64,000 nucleotides of DNA from Brenneria roseae subsp. roseae (GTDB taxonomy: Bacteria > Pseudomonadota > Gammaproteobacteria > Enterobacterales > Enterobacteriaceae), in assembly GCF_003115845.1 (NCBI RefSeq), contig NZ_KZ819026.1, forward strand, positions 124,001 through 188,000. Reading direction: 5' to 3'. A model generated the notes under the pieces. That model was not told where the DNA came from and searched no databases. It saw only the letters and a program-made list of their open reading frames with translations. The position numbers were made by a program, and so were the translations under genes. Positions 46,146 to 55,467 of this stretch are shown piece by piece; positions within the stretch are counted from its first letter, which is position 1; each line of letters begins with the position of its first letter.

Positions 46146-46173
46146 ATCATATCAAATGACGCGCCTCTGTAAA
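46146..46173 (-). promoter_or_regulatory. tRNA-Tyr promoter with GC-rich discriminator
   Basis: On the minus strand TTTACA (46168-46173) and TATGAT (46146-46151) are separated by 16 bases and followed by GCGCCCCGC. The layout and bases are almost those of the E. coli tyrT promoter, whose GC-rich discriminator gives stringent control by ppGpp. Confidence 0.85.
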
Positions 46174-46254
46174 GCTGGATATATCAAAAATGAACGCGTT
46201 TGCCGATTTTTTATGCCAGGCGTCCTTATACAAAAGCGATGTCCGATCAGCGAA

Positions 46255-47103
46255 TTAAAGAATGATGGTGCGGTTTCCGTAAACGAAAACACGCTGCGCC
46301 AGTACGCGATAAAGCGCACGGCTGAGCACATTCTTCTCAACGTCACGTCCGGCACGCATCATGTCATCAGCGGTGTAGGTATGATCTACATTGATCACGT
46401 CCTGCATGATAATGGGGCCTTCATCCAGGTTGTCGTTGACATAGTGGGCTGTTGCGCCAATGATTTTTACGCCGCGCTCATAAGCCTGATGATAGGGACG
46501 CGCGCCGATAAACGCTGGCAGGAACGAATGGTGAATGTTGATAACCTGATTCGGATAGTGCTGAACGAAAGCCGGGGTCAGCACCCGCATGTATTTTGCC
46601 AGAACGACATAATCCGGTTTGTACTGATCGATCTGCGCAATCATGTGTTGATCGTGTTCTTCGCGGGTAAAGCCGTCATGGCTGACCAAATGGAAGGGAA
46701 TATCAAAACGTTCAACCAGCGTACGCAGCGTTTCGTGATTGCCAATTACCGCGGCAATTTCGACATCCAGTCCGCCGTAAGCGCTTTTCATCAGCAAATC
46801 GCCCAGGCAGTGAGCTTCCTTTGTGACCAGAATAACAATACGGCGGCGACCTGCGCTGGTTAATTCACGAGAAGAGCCTTCAGGGAGTGCGCCATCAAGA
46901 TCGGCCAACAGGGTCGTATCGTTAAAAATACCTTCCAGCTCAGTGCGCATGAAAAAACGGCCAGTGCGGTGGTCAACAAACTCGTTGTTCTGCACGATGT
47001 TAAGTTCGTGCTTGTAACAAATATTGGTAATTTTTGCGATAAGTCCCTTGGCATCAGGGCAAATAGTTCGTAACACTTTTCTTTGTATATTCTGGGATTG
47101 CAT
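46255..47103 (-). CDS. purU: Formyltetrahydrofolate deformylase
   Basis: Hydrolyses 10-formyltetrahydrofolate to formate and tetrahydrofolate, balancing one-carbon pools and supplying formate to PurT. The 282 residues have an N-terminal ACT domain (about 6-85, RTICPDAKGLIAKITNICYKH) and a C-terminal formyltransferase-like domain with the catalytic Asn/His/Asp set (INIHHSFLPAFIGARP, then TAHYVNDNLDEGPI). Start chosen at ATG 47103, matching the E. coli protein. An in-frame TTG at 47124 has no ribosome binding site. Confidence 0.97.
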   Translation of the reverse strand: MQSQNIQRKVLRTICPDAKGLIAKITNICYKHELNIVQNNEFVDHRTGRFFMRTELEGIFNDTTLLADLDGALPEGSSRELTSAGRRRIVILVTKEAHCLGDLLMKSAYGGLDVEIAAVIGNHETLRTLVERFDIPFHLVSHDGFTREEHDQHMIAQIDQYKPDYVVLAKYMRVLTPAFVQHYPNQVINIHHSFLPAFIGARPYHQAYERGVKIIGATAHYVNDNLDEGPIIMQDVINVDHTYTADDMMRAGRDVEKNVLSRALYRVLAQRVFVYGNRTIIL

Positions 47104-47185
47104 GAGAGCGTGGATCCTGTCCAAAACTAAAATAACGATCGTATGTTAATGCAGTGCCGGAACTCACTGCGGTTAATGTGTTTGC

Positions 47186-47653
47186 TTATTGCCCGCAGCA
47201 CTTTTTGTATTTTTTGCCGGAACCGCATGGACAATGTTCATTTCTGCCAGTTTGCAGATGAATACCGTCTATATAGTACCAGCGATCGTGATAGCGAAGG
47301 AAGCGTGAGCGTTCCCGCATCAACCCGGTCTCCTGCTGGTTTGTCGCCGACGTATAGCGAGCGGCGAATTCGACATAACCTTCGTCTTGCGTCTTGCCAG
47401 GCGCGGTGGACAATATATTGAGTCCAAGCCAGCAGGTGTCACGACTACTCGCCGCGATGGAATCACGCCATTTTTCGGGTTGATGATCGGGATGCCAGGT
47501 CGCAACCAGATAGTCCACATCGCGTTTGACATAGGCCGTATAACGCGAACGCATTAACGTCTGGGGATCAATGGCGACACGGGTGTTGCCAAGATACGGC
47601 TGGCAGCATGCGCTATACTGCAAACCGCTGCAACAAGGACAAAATTCTGGCAC
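47186..47653 (-). CDS. ychJ: YchJ, SEC-C motif protein
   Basis: Protein of unknown function (155 residues) with zinc-binding SEC-C motifs at both ends: CPCCSGLQYSACC at the N-terminus and CPCGSGKKYKKCC at the C-terminus. Between them is an NTF2-like region with LMRSRYTAYVKRDVDYLVATWHP. The start is GTG 47653 with AGGAGACGCT before it. It is encoded beside purU on the same strand and divergent from rssA, as in E. coli. Confidence 0.94.
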   Translation of the reverse strand: MPEFCPCCSGLQYSACCQPYLGNTRVAIDPQTLMRSRYTAYVKRDVDYLVATWHPDHQPEKWRDSIAASSRDTCWLGLNILSTAPGKTQDEGYVEFAARYTSATNQQETGLMRERSRFLRYHDRWYYIDGIHLQTGRNEHCPCGSGKKYKKCCGQ

Positions 47654-47787
47654 AGCGTCTCCTGAAGAAAATTTAATTTAAAACCTGATAGATAATAGTG
47701 AGATCCTTACTCAGGATGCCGATATGTTAACCAAGAAGCACTGGAAGTAGCAATGTGGGCTAAAATGAAAATACATGGAGTTCAACC

Positions 47788-48696
47788 ATGCGACAGGTAA
47801 AAATTGGTCTGGCACTCGGTTCCGGAGCTGCCAAGGGATGGGCCCACATTGGTGTCATTAATGCGCTTACCGAACTGGGTGTTCGGGTTGATATCGTGGC
47901 GGGCTGTTCTGTCGGCGCCCTGGTAGGGGCCGCGTATGCCACGCATAATCTGGCGGTAATGGAACGCTGGGTGTCGGGATTTGGCTACTGGGATGTCATT
48001 CGATTAATGGATCTCTCCTGGCAACGTGGCGGGTTATTACGTGGCGATCGGGTATTTAACAATGTAAAGCACTTGTTACGTACGCAGCAGATTGAAGAGT
48101 GTGCTATTAAATTTGGTGCGGTAACAACCAATCTGAGCACTGGGCGCGAACTCTGGTTAACGAAAGGGGACTTGCACCAGTCGATTCGGGCATCTTGCAG
48201 TATGCCGGGCTTATTGTCTCCCGTTTGGTTTAATGGCTACTGGCTGGTGGATGGCGCAGTCGTGAACCCCATTCCTGTTTCTCTGGCTCGCGCGATGGGA
48301 GCCGATGTGGTCATTGCGGTGGATCTGCAGCAGGATGCCAGCCTTAATCATCAAGATCTGTTATCGGTCAAGCCAATGGCGGCAGAGGGTGACGCTGACA
48401 TTGAGCCAAATGACTGGCGTAGTAAAATCCGCGAACGGTTATTACGAGGGCGACGTCATCGCACGAAGGTTTCGCCAACCGCGATGGACATCATGAGCAC
48501 ATCGATCCAGATTCTGGAAAACAGACTGAAGATGACGCGAATGGCTGGTGATCCTCCAGATGTGCTGCTGCGACCTTATTGCCCACAGATTGCCACTCTG
48601 GATTTTCATCGGGCGCAGGAAGCGATAGACGCCGGTCGTCAGGCGGTGGAGAAGAAACGTGATGAATTGTTGCCTCTGGTTAATCAATCGCACTGA
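47788..48696 (+). CDS. rssA: RssA, patatin-like phospholipase family protein
   Basis: Patatin-like protein of 302 residues, partner gene of rssB in E. coli, role unclear. The catalytic pair of patatins is visible: Ser41 in the nucleophile elbow GCSVGALVG and the aspartate in WLVDGAVVNP. The oxyanion glycine-rich loop is GSGAAKGWAHIGV at about 11-23. ATG 47788 has GGAG 7 bases upstream. The order rssA-rssB matches E. coli and allows co-transcription (83 bp gap). Confidence 0.94.
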   Translation: MRQVKIGLALGSGAAKGWAHIGVINALTELGVRVDIVAGCSVGALVGAAYATHNLAVMERWVSGFGYWDVIRLMDLSWQRGGLLRGDRVFNNVKHLLRTQQIEECAIKFGAVTTNLSTGRELWLTKGDLHQSIRASCSMPGLLSPVWFNGYWLVDGAVVNPIPVSLARAMGADVVIAVDLQQDASLNHQDLLSVKPMAAEGDADIEPNDWRSKIRERLLRGRRHRTKVSPTAMDIMSTSIQILENRLKMTRMAGDPPDVLLRPYCPQIATLDFHRAQEAIDAGRQAVEKKRDELLPLVNQSH

Positions 48697-48779
48697 AACC
48701 CTGTACAGGCTGCGTCAATCACTTAAGCGATGGCAATAAGCAAATCTGAATATGAAGAGTTTGAAGCAAGAGGTAACGG

Positions 48780-49796
48780 ATGGAACAACCATTAGCGGGT
48801 AAACATGTTTTAATCATTGAGGATGAAGCCGTTTTCCGCTCCGTGCTTTCTGGTTATCTGACTACGCTTGGTGCCTCGGTGTCAGAGGCTGTCCACGGAC
48901 TGGAAGCATTGAGTGTTTTGGAACATCACCGACCTGACTTGATAATTTGCGATCTGGAAATGCCGATGATGGGAGGCATTGAATTTCTTGAGCATATGCG
49001 CTTGAAGGACAACACGACGCCGATATTGATAATCTCGGCCACCAGCCAGATGGCGGATGTCGCGAAAGTACTGCGCCTTGGGGTTCAGGATGTACTGCTC
49101 AAACCGATTCGTGATTATGCCCGCTTGCGTGAGGTTGTGATGTCCTGTCTGTATCCGGACATGTTTACATCCCCGGTAAACGAGCTTGAACAGTTAATGG
49201 AGGATATGGACTCTCTGAATCAATCCCCTGATGCTGTTGCAAAGCTGCTGGCGCAGTTACAACCGCCGGTTCAACAGACGCTTGCACACTGTCGTATCAA
49301 TTATCGCCAATTGACGGTTGCCGAACAGCCGGGTCTGGTTTTGGATATTGCAGCATTCTCGGAAGAGGACCTGGCTTTTTACTGTCTGGATGTCACTCAG
49401 GCAGTAAATAATAACGGAACGTTAGCAGCATTATTACTTCGAACATTGTTTAATGGACTGCTTCAGGAGCATTTGGCTAATCAGCAGCATCGCTTGCCGT
49501 ATTTACCAACATTATTAAAGCAAGTGAATCAGTTGTTACGGCAAGCAAGTTTGGAAGGGCGCTTCCCATTGCTGGTGGGTTATTATCATCGTGAATTAAA
49601 ACGGTTGATCCTCATATCCGCCGGTTTGAATGCCACATTAAATGTCGATGGCAATCAGATTTTCCTGAATAGTGGTGTTCCGTTAGGCACGCTTGATGTC
49701 GCTTACCTCAATCAGTTAAATCACAATTGCGATGCCTGGCAATGTCAGATATGGGGTGGCGGTGGACGCTTACGACTTATGCTGTCTACAGAATAA
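48780..49796 (+). CDS. rssB: Two-component response regulator RssB
   Basis: Adaptor that delivers the stationary-phase sigma factor RpoS to the ClpXP protease. The 338 residues have an N-terminal receiver domain (about 8-125) with the acidic pocket EDE at 14-16, phospho-acceptor Asp58 in ICDLEMP and the lysine in LLKPIRDY. The C-terminal domain is a degenerate PP2C-type phosphatase fold typical of RssB. ATG 48780 has AGAGGTAAC upstream. All key receiver residues are present. Confidence 0.96.
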   Translation: MEQPLAGKHVLIIEDEAVFRSVLSGYLTTLGASVSEAVHGLEALSVLEHHRPDLIICDLEMPMMGGIEFLEHMRLKDNTTPILIISATSQMADVAKVLRLGVQDVLLKPIRDYARLREVVMSCLYPDMFTSPVNELEQLMEDMDSLNQSPDAVAKLLAQLQPPVQQTLAHCRINYRQLTVAEQPGLVLDIAAFSEEDLAFYCLDVTQAVNNNGTLAALLLRTLFNGLLQEHLANQQHRLPYLPTLLKQVNQLLRQASLEGRFPLLVGYYHRELKRLILISAGLNATLNVDGNQIFLNSGVPLGTLDVAYLNQLNHNCDAWQCQIWGGGGRLRLMLSTE

Positions 49797-50000
49797 TCTG
49801 ATAGATATGCAGGTCACTCTCTCCAGACAATGTTAGCCTTCCGTTATTATTTTTTATTTTCTACTATATACATAGTGATCTTATTTTTTATTGAGTTATA
49901 ACGTCGGGCAAGCGCTACCGCGTTAAACTGGTTATACTCATCCAGTTTTTAGACCGGACAAATAAAGTTCATTATTTGAACAATATATAAGAGGTTGTTT

Positions 50001-50912
50001 ATGTCGATTGTTAATAAGAAAGTAAAAAAAGCGGTAATCCCGGTTGCGGGGTTAGGAACGCGCATGCTACCGGCGACGAAAGCGATTCCTAAGGAAATGC
50101 TGCCTTTGGTAGATAAACCGTTAATTCAATATGTGGTTAATGAGTGTATTGCTGCCGGGATCAATGAAATCATTTTGGTTACACACTCTTCTAAAAATTC
50201 GATTGAAAACCACTTTGATACCAGCTTTGAACTGGAAGCCATGTTGGAAAAACGCGTTAAGCGTCAGTTACTCCGGGAAGTTCAATCTATTTGTCCTAAA
50301 CACGTTACCATTATGCAGGTTCGTCAAGGTTTGGCGAAGGGATTAGGACACGCTGTCTTATGCGCGCATCCATTAGTTGGGGATGAACCGGTTGCCGTTA
50401 TTTTGCCTGATGTGATTATTGATGAATATGCGTCCGATCTGAAGAAAGATAACCTGAGTGAAATGTTGCGGCGTTTTTCAGAAACCGGCCATAGCCAGAT
50501 TATGGTAGAGCCAGTTGAAAACGTTAGCAGTTACGGTGTTGTTGATTGTAAAGGCGTGGAATTAAAGGCGGGTGATAGCGCACCGATGGTTGGCGTAGTT
50601 GAAAAACCGAAAGCCTCAGAAGCGCCGTCTAATTTAGCCGTTGTTGGCCGTTATGTTCTTTCTGCGGATATTTGGTCTCTGTTGGCAAAGACGCCTCCCG
50701 GTGCCGGTAATGAGATTCAGCTAACCGACGCTATTGCCATGCTGATGGAAAAAGAAACAGTGGAAGCGTACCACCTTAAAGGCATAAGCCACGACTGTGG
50801 TAACAAATTAGGGTATATGCAGGCATTCGTAGAGTACGGTATGCGCCATGAGAGCCTGGGTGGCGAGTTTACCCAGTGGTTGCAGGATACGATTGACGCC
50901 GAAGAGAATTAA
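50001..50912 (+). CDS. galU: UTP-glucose-1-phosphate uridylyltransferase
   Basis: Makes UDP-glucose from UTP and glucose-1-phosphate, feeding LPS core, osmoregulated glucans and galactose metabolism. The 303 residues begin with the nucleotide-binding signature [30 protein letters not shown] and contain the [19 protein letters not shown] segment. ATG 50001 follows GAGG; an in-frame TTG two codons upstream is dismissed. It is separated from rssB by 204 bp and is probably monocistronic. Confidence 0.97.
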   Translation: MSIVNKKVKKAVIPVAGLGTRMLPATKAIPKEMLPLVDKPLIQYVVNECIAAGINEIILVTHSSKNSIENHFDTSFELEAMLEKRVKRQLLREVQSICPKHVTIMQVRQGLAKGLGHAVLCAHPLVGDEPVAVILPDVIIDEYASDLKKDNLSEMLRRFSETGHSQIMVEPVENVSSYGVVDCKGVELKAGDSAPMVGVVEKPKASEAPSNLAVVGRYVLSADIWSLLAKTPPGAGNEIQLTDAIAMLMEKETVEAYHLKGISHDCGNKLGYMQAFVEYGMRHESLGGEFTQWLQDTIDAEEN

Positions 50913-50998
50913 TACCCGGTAACGCTTGCTCTCTGTTTTATTCCACAAATGGAGAGCATAAATTTTCTTCTATATCCTTCCGTTTTTTTGACAAAAAA

Positions 50999-51024
50999 AT
51001 ACCCTCGGTAAAAACCAAGGGTAT
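50999..51024. terminator. Bidirectional terminator between galU and hns
   Basis: ATACCCTCGG at 50999-51008 pairs with CCAAGGGTAT at 51015-51024 with one mismatch and a 6-base loop. It is flanked by seven A on one side and TTTTTTATTTT on the other, giving good terminators for both converging genes. Confidence 0.88.
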
Positions 51025-51049
51025 CTGCGTTTTTTATTTTAAAGCTGGA

Positions 51050-51457
51050 TTAAAGCAGGAAATCGTCTAAGGATTTGCCTTGTTCTTCGATAGCTTTTTT
51101 GATTACTGCAGGTGTACGGCCCTGGCCGGTCCAGGTTTTTACTTCGCCGTTTTCATCGGTATATTGATATTTTGCAGGGCGGGCAGCACGTTTGCTTTTC
51201 CCTGCAACTTTTACAGAACCGAGAGATTGTAATAATTCGTTGGGATCAATACCGTCGGCAATCAGCATATCGCGATATTGTTGTAATTTACGTGCACGTT
51301 CTTCAACTTCTGCTTGAACCTGGCTTTCTTCTTCGCGCCGCTCATTAACTACGACTTCCAGTTTCTCCAGCATTTCTTCCAAAGTATCCAGGCTACATTC
51401 TCTAGCCTGGGCACGCAGAGTACGGATGTTGTTTAGAATCTTTAGTGCTTCGCTCAT
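51050..51457 (-). CDS. hns: Nucleoid protein H-NS
   Basis: Global xenogeneic silencer that coats curved AT-rich DNA. The 135 residues have the N-terminal dimerisation and oligomerisation region (about 1-82, coiled coil [41 protein letters not shown]), a basic linker (SKRAARPAK) and the C-terminal DNA-binding domain with the minor-groove hook [11 protein letters not shown]. It is convergent with galU and divergent from tdk, as in E. coli. The 393-bp AT-rich upstream region suits H-NS autoregulation. Confidence 0.98.
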   Translation of the reverse strand: MSEALKILNNIRTLRAQARECSLDTLEEMLEKLEVVVNERREEESQVQAEVEERARKLQQYRDMLIADGIDPNELLQSLGSVKVAGKSKRAARPAKYQYTDENGEVKTWTGQGRTPAVIKKAIEEQGKSLDDFLL

Positions 51458-51850
51458 TGTGATAATCTCAAATTTATATTATTGGTGTCGTGTAGTGTGA
51501 TAATAGAGTGCTATTTTCTTTTCTGCAATAGTCAAATTTGTAAGTTTGTTAAAAATTACCAATTTTAAAACGGATATCACACACGGTGCGGCTTGAATAT
51601 AAAATACGTCAGTCACGATAAGAAATACATTTTTTTCGTCATTTTTTCAGCAACAAATGTGTACGGATAGGTTATTGAGCCATGCATTGTTGTTATAAGG
51701 AATCTTTATCTTTCAATAGTTATCAATAGTTGCGGCTCGATCGGGGGGAGAATGTAATAGCGCATTGCATCGCCCAAAGGCAGGTTGTTACAATAAAGTT
51801 TAACCGGTATAAGACATGATATAACCTATCTTTGGGAGGGCCTCCTGAGT
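51458..51850. other. AT-rich divergent region hns-tdk
   Basis: 393 bp without a gene. It is very AT-rich with several A and T runs of the curved-DNA type near 51500-51700, suitable for H-NS autoregulation. A short direct repeat CAATAGTTAT / CAATAGTTGC occurs near 51714-51733. The tdk ribosome binding site (GGAGGG, 51835-51840) is embedded in the palindrome GGAGGGCCTCC. Confidence 0.55.
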
Positions 51851-52447
51851 ATGGCTCAACTTTATTTTTATTATTCAGCAATGAATGCAGGGAAATCCAC
51901 AGCGCTATTGCAATCTTCATATAACTATCAGGAACGCGGCATGCGGACGCTGGTGTTCACTGCGGAAATAGATAGCCGGCATGGTGTTGGGGTAGTGAGT
52001 TCGCGTATCGGTCTTTCTTCTCCTGCTTTATTGTTTAATCCGCAGACGCCTTTATTTAGCCTGCTGGCGAAAGAACATCGGGCCCAGCCTATTCACTGCG
52101 TATTAATTGATGAATGTCAGTTTTTGACCCGTGAACAAGTGAGCGAGCTTTCTGATGTGGTGGATCAATTAGATATCCCTGTATTGTGTTATGGCTTACG
52201 AACGGATTTCCGTGGTGAATTGTTCTCGGGAAGCCATTATTTATTAGCCTGGGCCGATAAATTGATTGAACTTAAAACGGTTTGTCACTGTGGGCGTAAA
52301 GCGAACCGGGTATTGCGTCTGGATTCTCAGGGTAATCCGCTGCGTGAAGGTGAACAGGTCGTGATTGGTGGTAATGAAAGCTATGTTTCCGTCTGTAGAA
52401 AACATCATAAAATCGCACTGGGAATGAGCAGAATTGAAAGCGAATAA
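51851..52447 (+). CDS. tdk: Thymidine kinase
   Basis: Phosphorylates thymidine and deoxyuridine in pyrimidine salvage. The 198 residues show the type II thymidine kinase P-loop [11 protein letters not shown] at about 11-21, the DECQF Walker-like motif near 88 and the zinc site CHCGRKAN with a later CRKHHK. Length and sequence match E. coli Tdk. The ribosome binding site GGAGGG is 10 bases before the ATG. It is followed by a 335-bp gap before the adhE 3' end. Confidence 0.97.
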   Translation: MAQLYFYYSAMNAGKSTALLQSSYNYQERGMRTLVFTAEIDSRHGVGVVSSRIGLSSPALLFNPQTPLFSLLAKEHRAQPIHCVLIDECQFLTREQVSELSDVVDQLDIPVLCYGLRTDFRGELFSGSHYLLAWADKLIELKTVCHCGRKANRVLRLDSQGNPLREGEQVVIGGNESYVSVCRKHHKIALGMSRIESE

Positions 52448-52782
52448 GGTTAGCACATGATTGGAGGGGGGCATCAATTTGTCGTTATTGCTGAAGCGCC
52501 TCATTTTAATAAGGCAGCCTTGTGCCTGAATATGGCATCTCCTCCTGGGTCAGGCGATAAAACGTCTTGAAGCGTGCGGGGATGCGTTATGTGAGCGTTT
52601 TAACCGACAGAAGGAATGGAACACGGCACAGCAGGGATGATACCTGTGCAGAATCGATTTTGTAAGGCGATGGCGTGAATACGGCGATATTGGCGTCAGC
52701 AAGAAAATGCCCTGCATGAGCAGGGCATTGCGATAAAACCAGAGCCAACAGCCTCATTTGAGACTGTTGAACATGTCATGAA
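52448..52782. other. Intergenic region tdk-adhE
   Basis: 335 bp between two converging genes. It contains the 10-bp hairpin listed below and, nearer adhE, a second imperfect one (CAACAG-C-CTCA / TGAG-A-CTGTTG at about 52747-52766). No coding frame with support was found. Confidence 0.5.
52706..52729. terminator. Hairpin between tdk and adhE
   Basis: A perfect 10-bp stem, AATGCCCTGC / GCAGGGCATT, has loop ATGA. On the minus strand TTTTCTTG follows, so it is probably the adhE terminator. It lies 53 bp past the adhE stop. Confidence 0.75.
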
Positions 52783-55467
52783 TCAACTGGTGACTTTCTT
52801 CGGTTGTTTCACGGTTTTTGCTGCGGGGGCAGCGGCTTCAACCTCTTTTTTCGCCGCATCTTCAGAGAATTTACGACCATAGTAGGTATCCATCAGAATT
52901 TGCTTCAATTCAGAAATAAGCGGATAGCGAGGGTTAGCCCCAGTACACTGGTCGTCGAACGCATCTTCAGACAGTTTATCCACTTTCGCCAGGAAATCAG
53001 CTTCCTGCACGCCAGCTTCACGAATAGACGTTGGAATGCCCAGTTCGGTCTTCATTTCTTCCAGCCAGTTAAGCAGTTTCTCAATTTTCTGCGCGGTGCG
53101 ATCGCTCGGTGCGGTCAGACGCAGATGATCAGCGATTTCAGCATAACGACGGCGGGCCTGAGGACGGTCATACTGGCTGAACGTGGTTTGCTTGGTCGGG
53201 TTATCATTCGCGTTATAGCGGATAACGTTGCAGATCAACATCGCATTCGCCAGGCCGTGCGGGATGTGGAACTCGGAACCCAGCTTGTGCGCTATAGAGT
53301 GACAAACACCGAGGAAGGCGTTGGCAAAAGCGATACCGGCAATGGTCGCTGCGTTATGAACACGCTCGCGAGCCACTGGATTTTTTGCGCCGTCGCGATA
53401 GCTGGCCGGCAGATATTCTTTCAGCAGTTTCAGCGCTTGCAACGCCTGACCGTCGGAATATTCATTCGCCAGTACGGAGACATAGGCTTCCAGTGAGTGG
53501 GTAACGGCGTCCAGACCACCAAACGCACACAGTGATTTCGGCATATTCATCACCAGATTGGCGTCGACAATGGCCATATCAGGCGTTAATGCGTAGTCAG
53601 CCAATGGATATTTCTGCCCGGTGGCATCATCGGTCACAACGGCAAACGGCGTAACTTCGGAACCCGTACCGGACGTGGTAGTGATAGCGATCATCTTCGC
53701 TTTCACACCCATTTTCGGGAACTTGTAGATGCGTTTGCGGATATCCATAAAGCGCAGTGCCAGTTCTTCAAAATGGGTCGTGGGGTGTTCATACATTACC
53801 CACATGATTTTTGCCGCATCCATCGGGGAACCACCACCGAGCGCAATGATGACATCCGGTTTAAAGGAGTTCATTTGCTCTGCGCCTTTGCGCACAATGC
53901 TCAGCGTCGGATCGGCTTCGACTTCAAAGAAGACTTCAGTTTCCAGGCCCTGTTGTTTCAGTACGGTGGCTACCTGGTCGACATAGCCGTTATTGAACAG
54001 GAAGCGGTCAGTAACAATGAACGCACGTTTAGCGCCGTCGGACGCGACTTCTTCAAGTGCGATAGGCAATGAGCCGCGACGGAAATAAATAGATTTGGGA
54101 AGTTTATGCCACAACATATTTTCTGCTCGCTTGGCTACCGTTTTCTTGTTGATCAAGTGTTTCGGACCGACGTTTTCCGAGATGGAGTTACCACCCCAGG
54201 AACCACAACCCAGCGTCAGGGAAGGGGCGAGTTTGAAGTTATACAGATCGCCGATACCACCTTGAGACGCGGGGGTATTGATCAGTATACGGGCGGTTTT
54301 CATCATGTTGCCGAAGTAATTGACACGTTCTGGCTGGTTGTCCTGGTCGGTGTACAGACAGGAGGTGTGGCCGATCCCGCCCATGGCGACCAGTTTTTCT
54401 GCTTTTAGCACCGCATCGTTAAAATCGGTGGCACGATACATGGCAAGCGTAGGCGACAGTTTTTCGTGGGCAAACGGTTCGGATTCATCAACAACGGTAA
54501 CCTCGCCAATCAGTACTTTCGTGTTGGCTGGTACGGAAATGCCCGCCATTTCTGCGATTTTCGGTGCAGGCTGCCCCACAATATCTGCATTGAGCGCCCC
54601 GTTTTTCAACAGAATAGCCTGAACGGCATGAAGCTCTTTACCTTTCAGCATGTAACCGCCATGTGAAGCGAAACGTTCACGGACCGCATCATAGGCGCTA
54701 TCAACGACAATAACCGATTGCTCTGACGCACAAATCACGCCGTTATCAAACGTTTTTGACATCAGAATAGAGGCAACCGCACGTTTGATATCGGCGGTTT
54801 CATCAATGACCACGGGCGTATTACCTGCGCCCACGCCGATTGCCGGTTTACCGGAACTGTAGGCCGCTTTCACCATACCGGGGCCGCCGGTCGCCAGAAT
54901 CAGGTTGATATCCGGGTGATGCATTAATTGGTTGGACAGTTCGACGGACGGTTGATCAATCCAACCGATAATGTCTTTGGGCGCGCCGGCGGCAATGGCG
55001 GCTTGCAGGACGATATCCGCCGCTTTATTGGTGGCGTTTTTCGCCCGGGGATGCGGAGAAAAGATAATTCCGTTACGGGTTTTCAGGCTGATCAGCGCTT
55101 TGAAAATCGCGGTGGACGTTGGGTTGGTTGTCGGCACAATACCGCAGATCAGGCCAATCGGCTCAGCAATGGTAATGGTGCCAAAGGTGTCATCGGTCGA
55201 GAGAACGCCGCACGTTTTCTCGTCCTGGTATGCGTTATAAATATATTCGGAAGCAAAATGGTTTTTGATCACTTTGTCTTCAACAATTCCCATGCCGGAT
55301 TCGGCAACGGCCATCTTTGCCAACGGGATTCGCGCATCCGAAGCAGCGAGCGCGGCAGCGCGGAAAATCTTATCAACTTGCTCCTGCGTATAGTTGGCAA
55401 ACTCCTGTTGTGCCTTTTTTACTCTCTCCACCAGTGTGTTAAGTTCAGCAACATTGGTTACGGCCAT
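52783..55467 (-). CDS. adhE: Bifunctional acetaldehyde/alcohol dehydrogenase
   Basis: Fermentative enzyme that reduces acetyl-CoA to acetaldehyde and then ethanol, using NADH, and forms spirosomes. The 894 residues comprise the N-terminal aldehyde dehydrogenase domain (about 1-440, catalytic cysteine in NGVICASEQS near 246) and the C-terminal iron-dependent alcohol dehydrogenase (about 450-870, iron ligands in GGLDAVTHSLEAY, GVCHSIAHKLGSEFHIPHG). The C-terminal tail is Ala/Lys-rich. ATG 55467 has AGGAG. It is separated from oppA by a long gap, where E. coli carries ychE. Confidence 0.98.
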   Translation of the reverse strand: MAVTNVAELNTLVERVKKAQQEFANYTQEQVDKIFRAAALAASDARIPLAKMAVAESGMGIVEDKVIKNHFASEYIYNAYQDEKTCGVLSTDDTFGTITIAEPIGLICGIVPTTNPTSTAIFKALISLKTRNGIIFSPHPRAKNATNKAADIVLQAAIAAGAPKDIIGWIDQPSVELSNQLMHHPDINLILATGGPGMVKAAYSSGKPAIGVGAGNTPVVIDETADIKRAVASILMSKTFDNGVICASEQSVIVVDSAYDAVRERFASHGGYMLKGKELHAVQAILLKNGALNADIVGQPAPKIAEMAGISVPANTKVLIGEVTVVDESEPFAHEKLSPTLAMYRATDFNDAVLKAEKLVAMGGIGHTSCLYTDQDNQPERVNYFGNMMKTARILINTPASQGGIGDLYNFKLAPSLTLGCGSWGGNSISENVGPKHLINKKTVAKRAENMLWHKLPKSIYFRRGSLPIALEEVASDGAKRAFIVTDRFLFNNGYVDQVATVLKQQGLETEVFFEVEADPTLSIVRKGAEQMNSFKPDVIIALGGGSPMDAAKIMWVMYEHPTTHFEELALRFMDIRKRIYKFPKMGVKAKMIAITTTSGTGSEVTPFAVVTDDATGQKYPLADYALTPDMAIVDANLVMNMPKSLCAFGGLDAVTHSLEAYVSVLANEYSDGQALQALKLLKEYLPASYRDGAKNPVARERVHNAATIAGIAFANAFLGVCHSIAHKLGSEFHIPHGLANAMLICNVIRYNANDNPTKQTTFSQYDRPQARRRYAEIADHLRLTAPSDRTAQKIEKLLNWLEEMKTELGIPTSIREAGVQEADFLAKVDKLSEDAFDDQCTGANPRYPLISELKQILMDTYYGRKFSEDAAKKEVEAAAPAAKTVKQPKKVTS

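Noticed and set aside
51835-51845. Hairpin sequestering the tdk ribosome binding site (GGAGGGCCTCC)
   Set aside because: The palindrome has only a one-base centre, too small a loop to form a hairpin.
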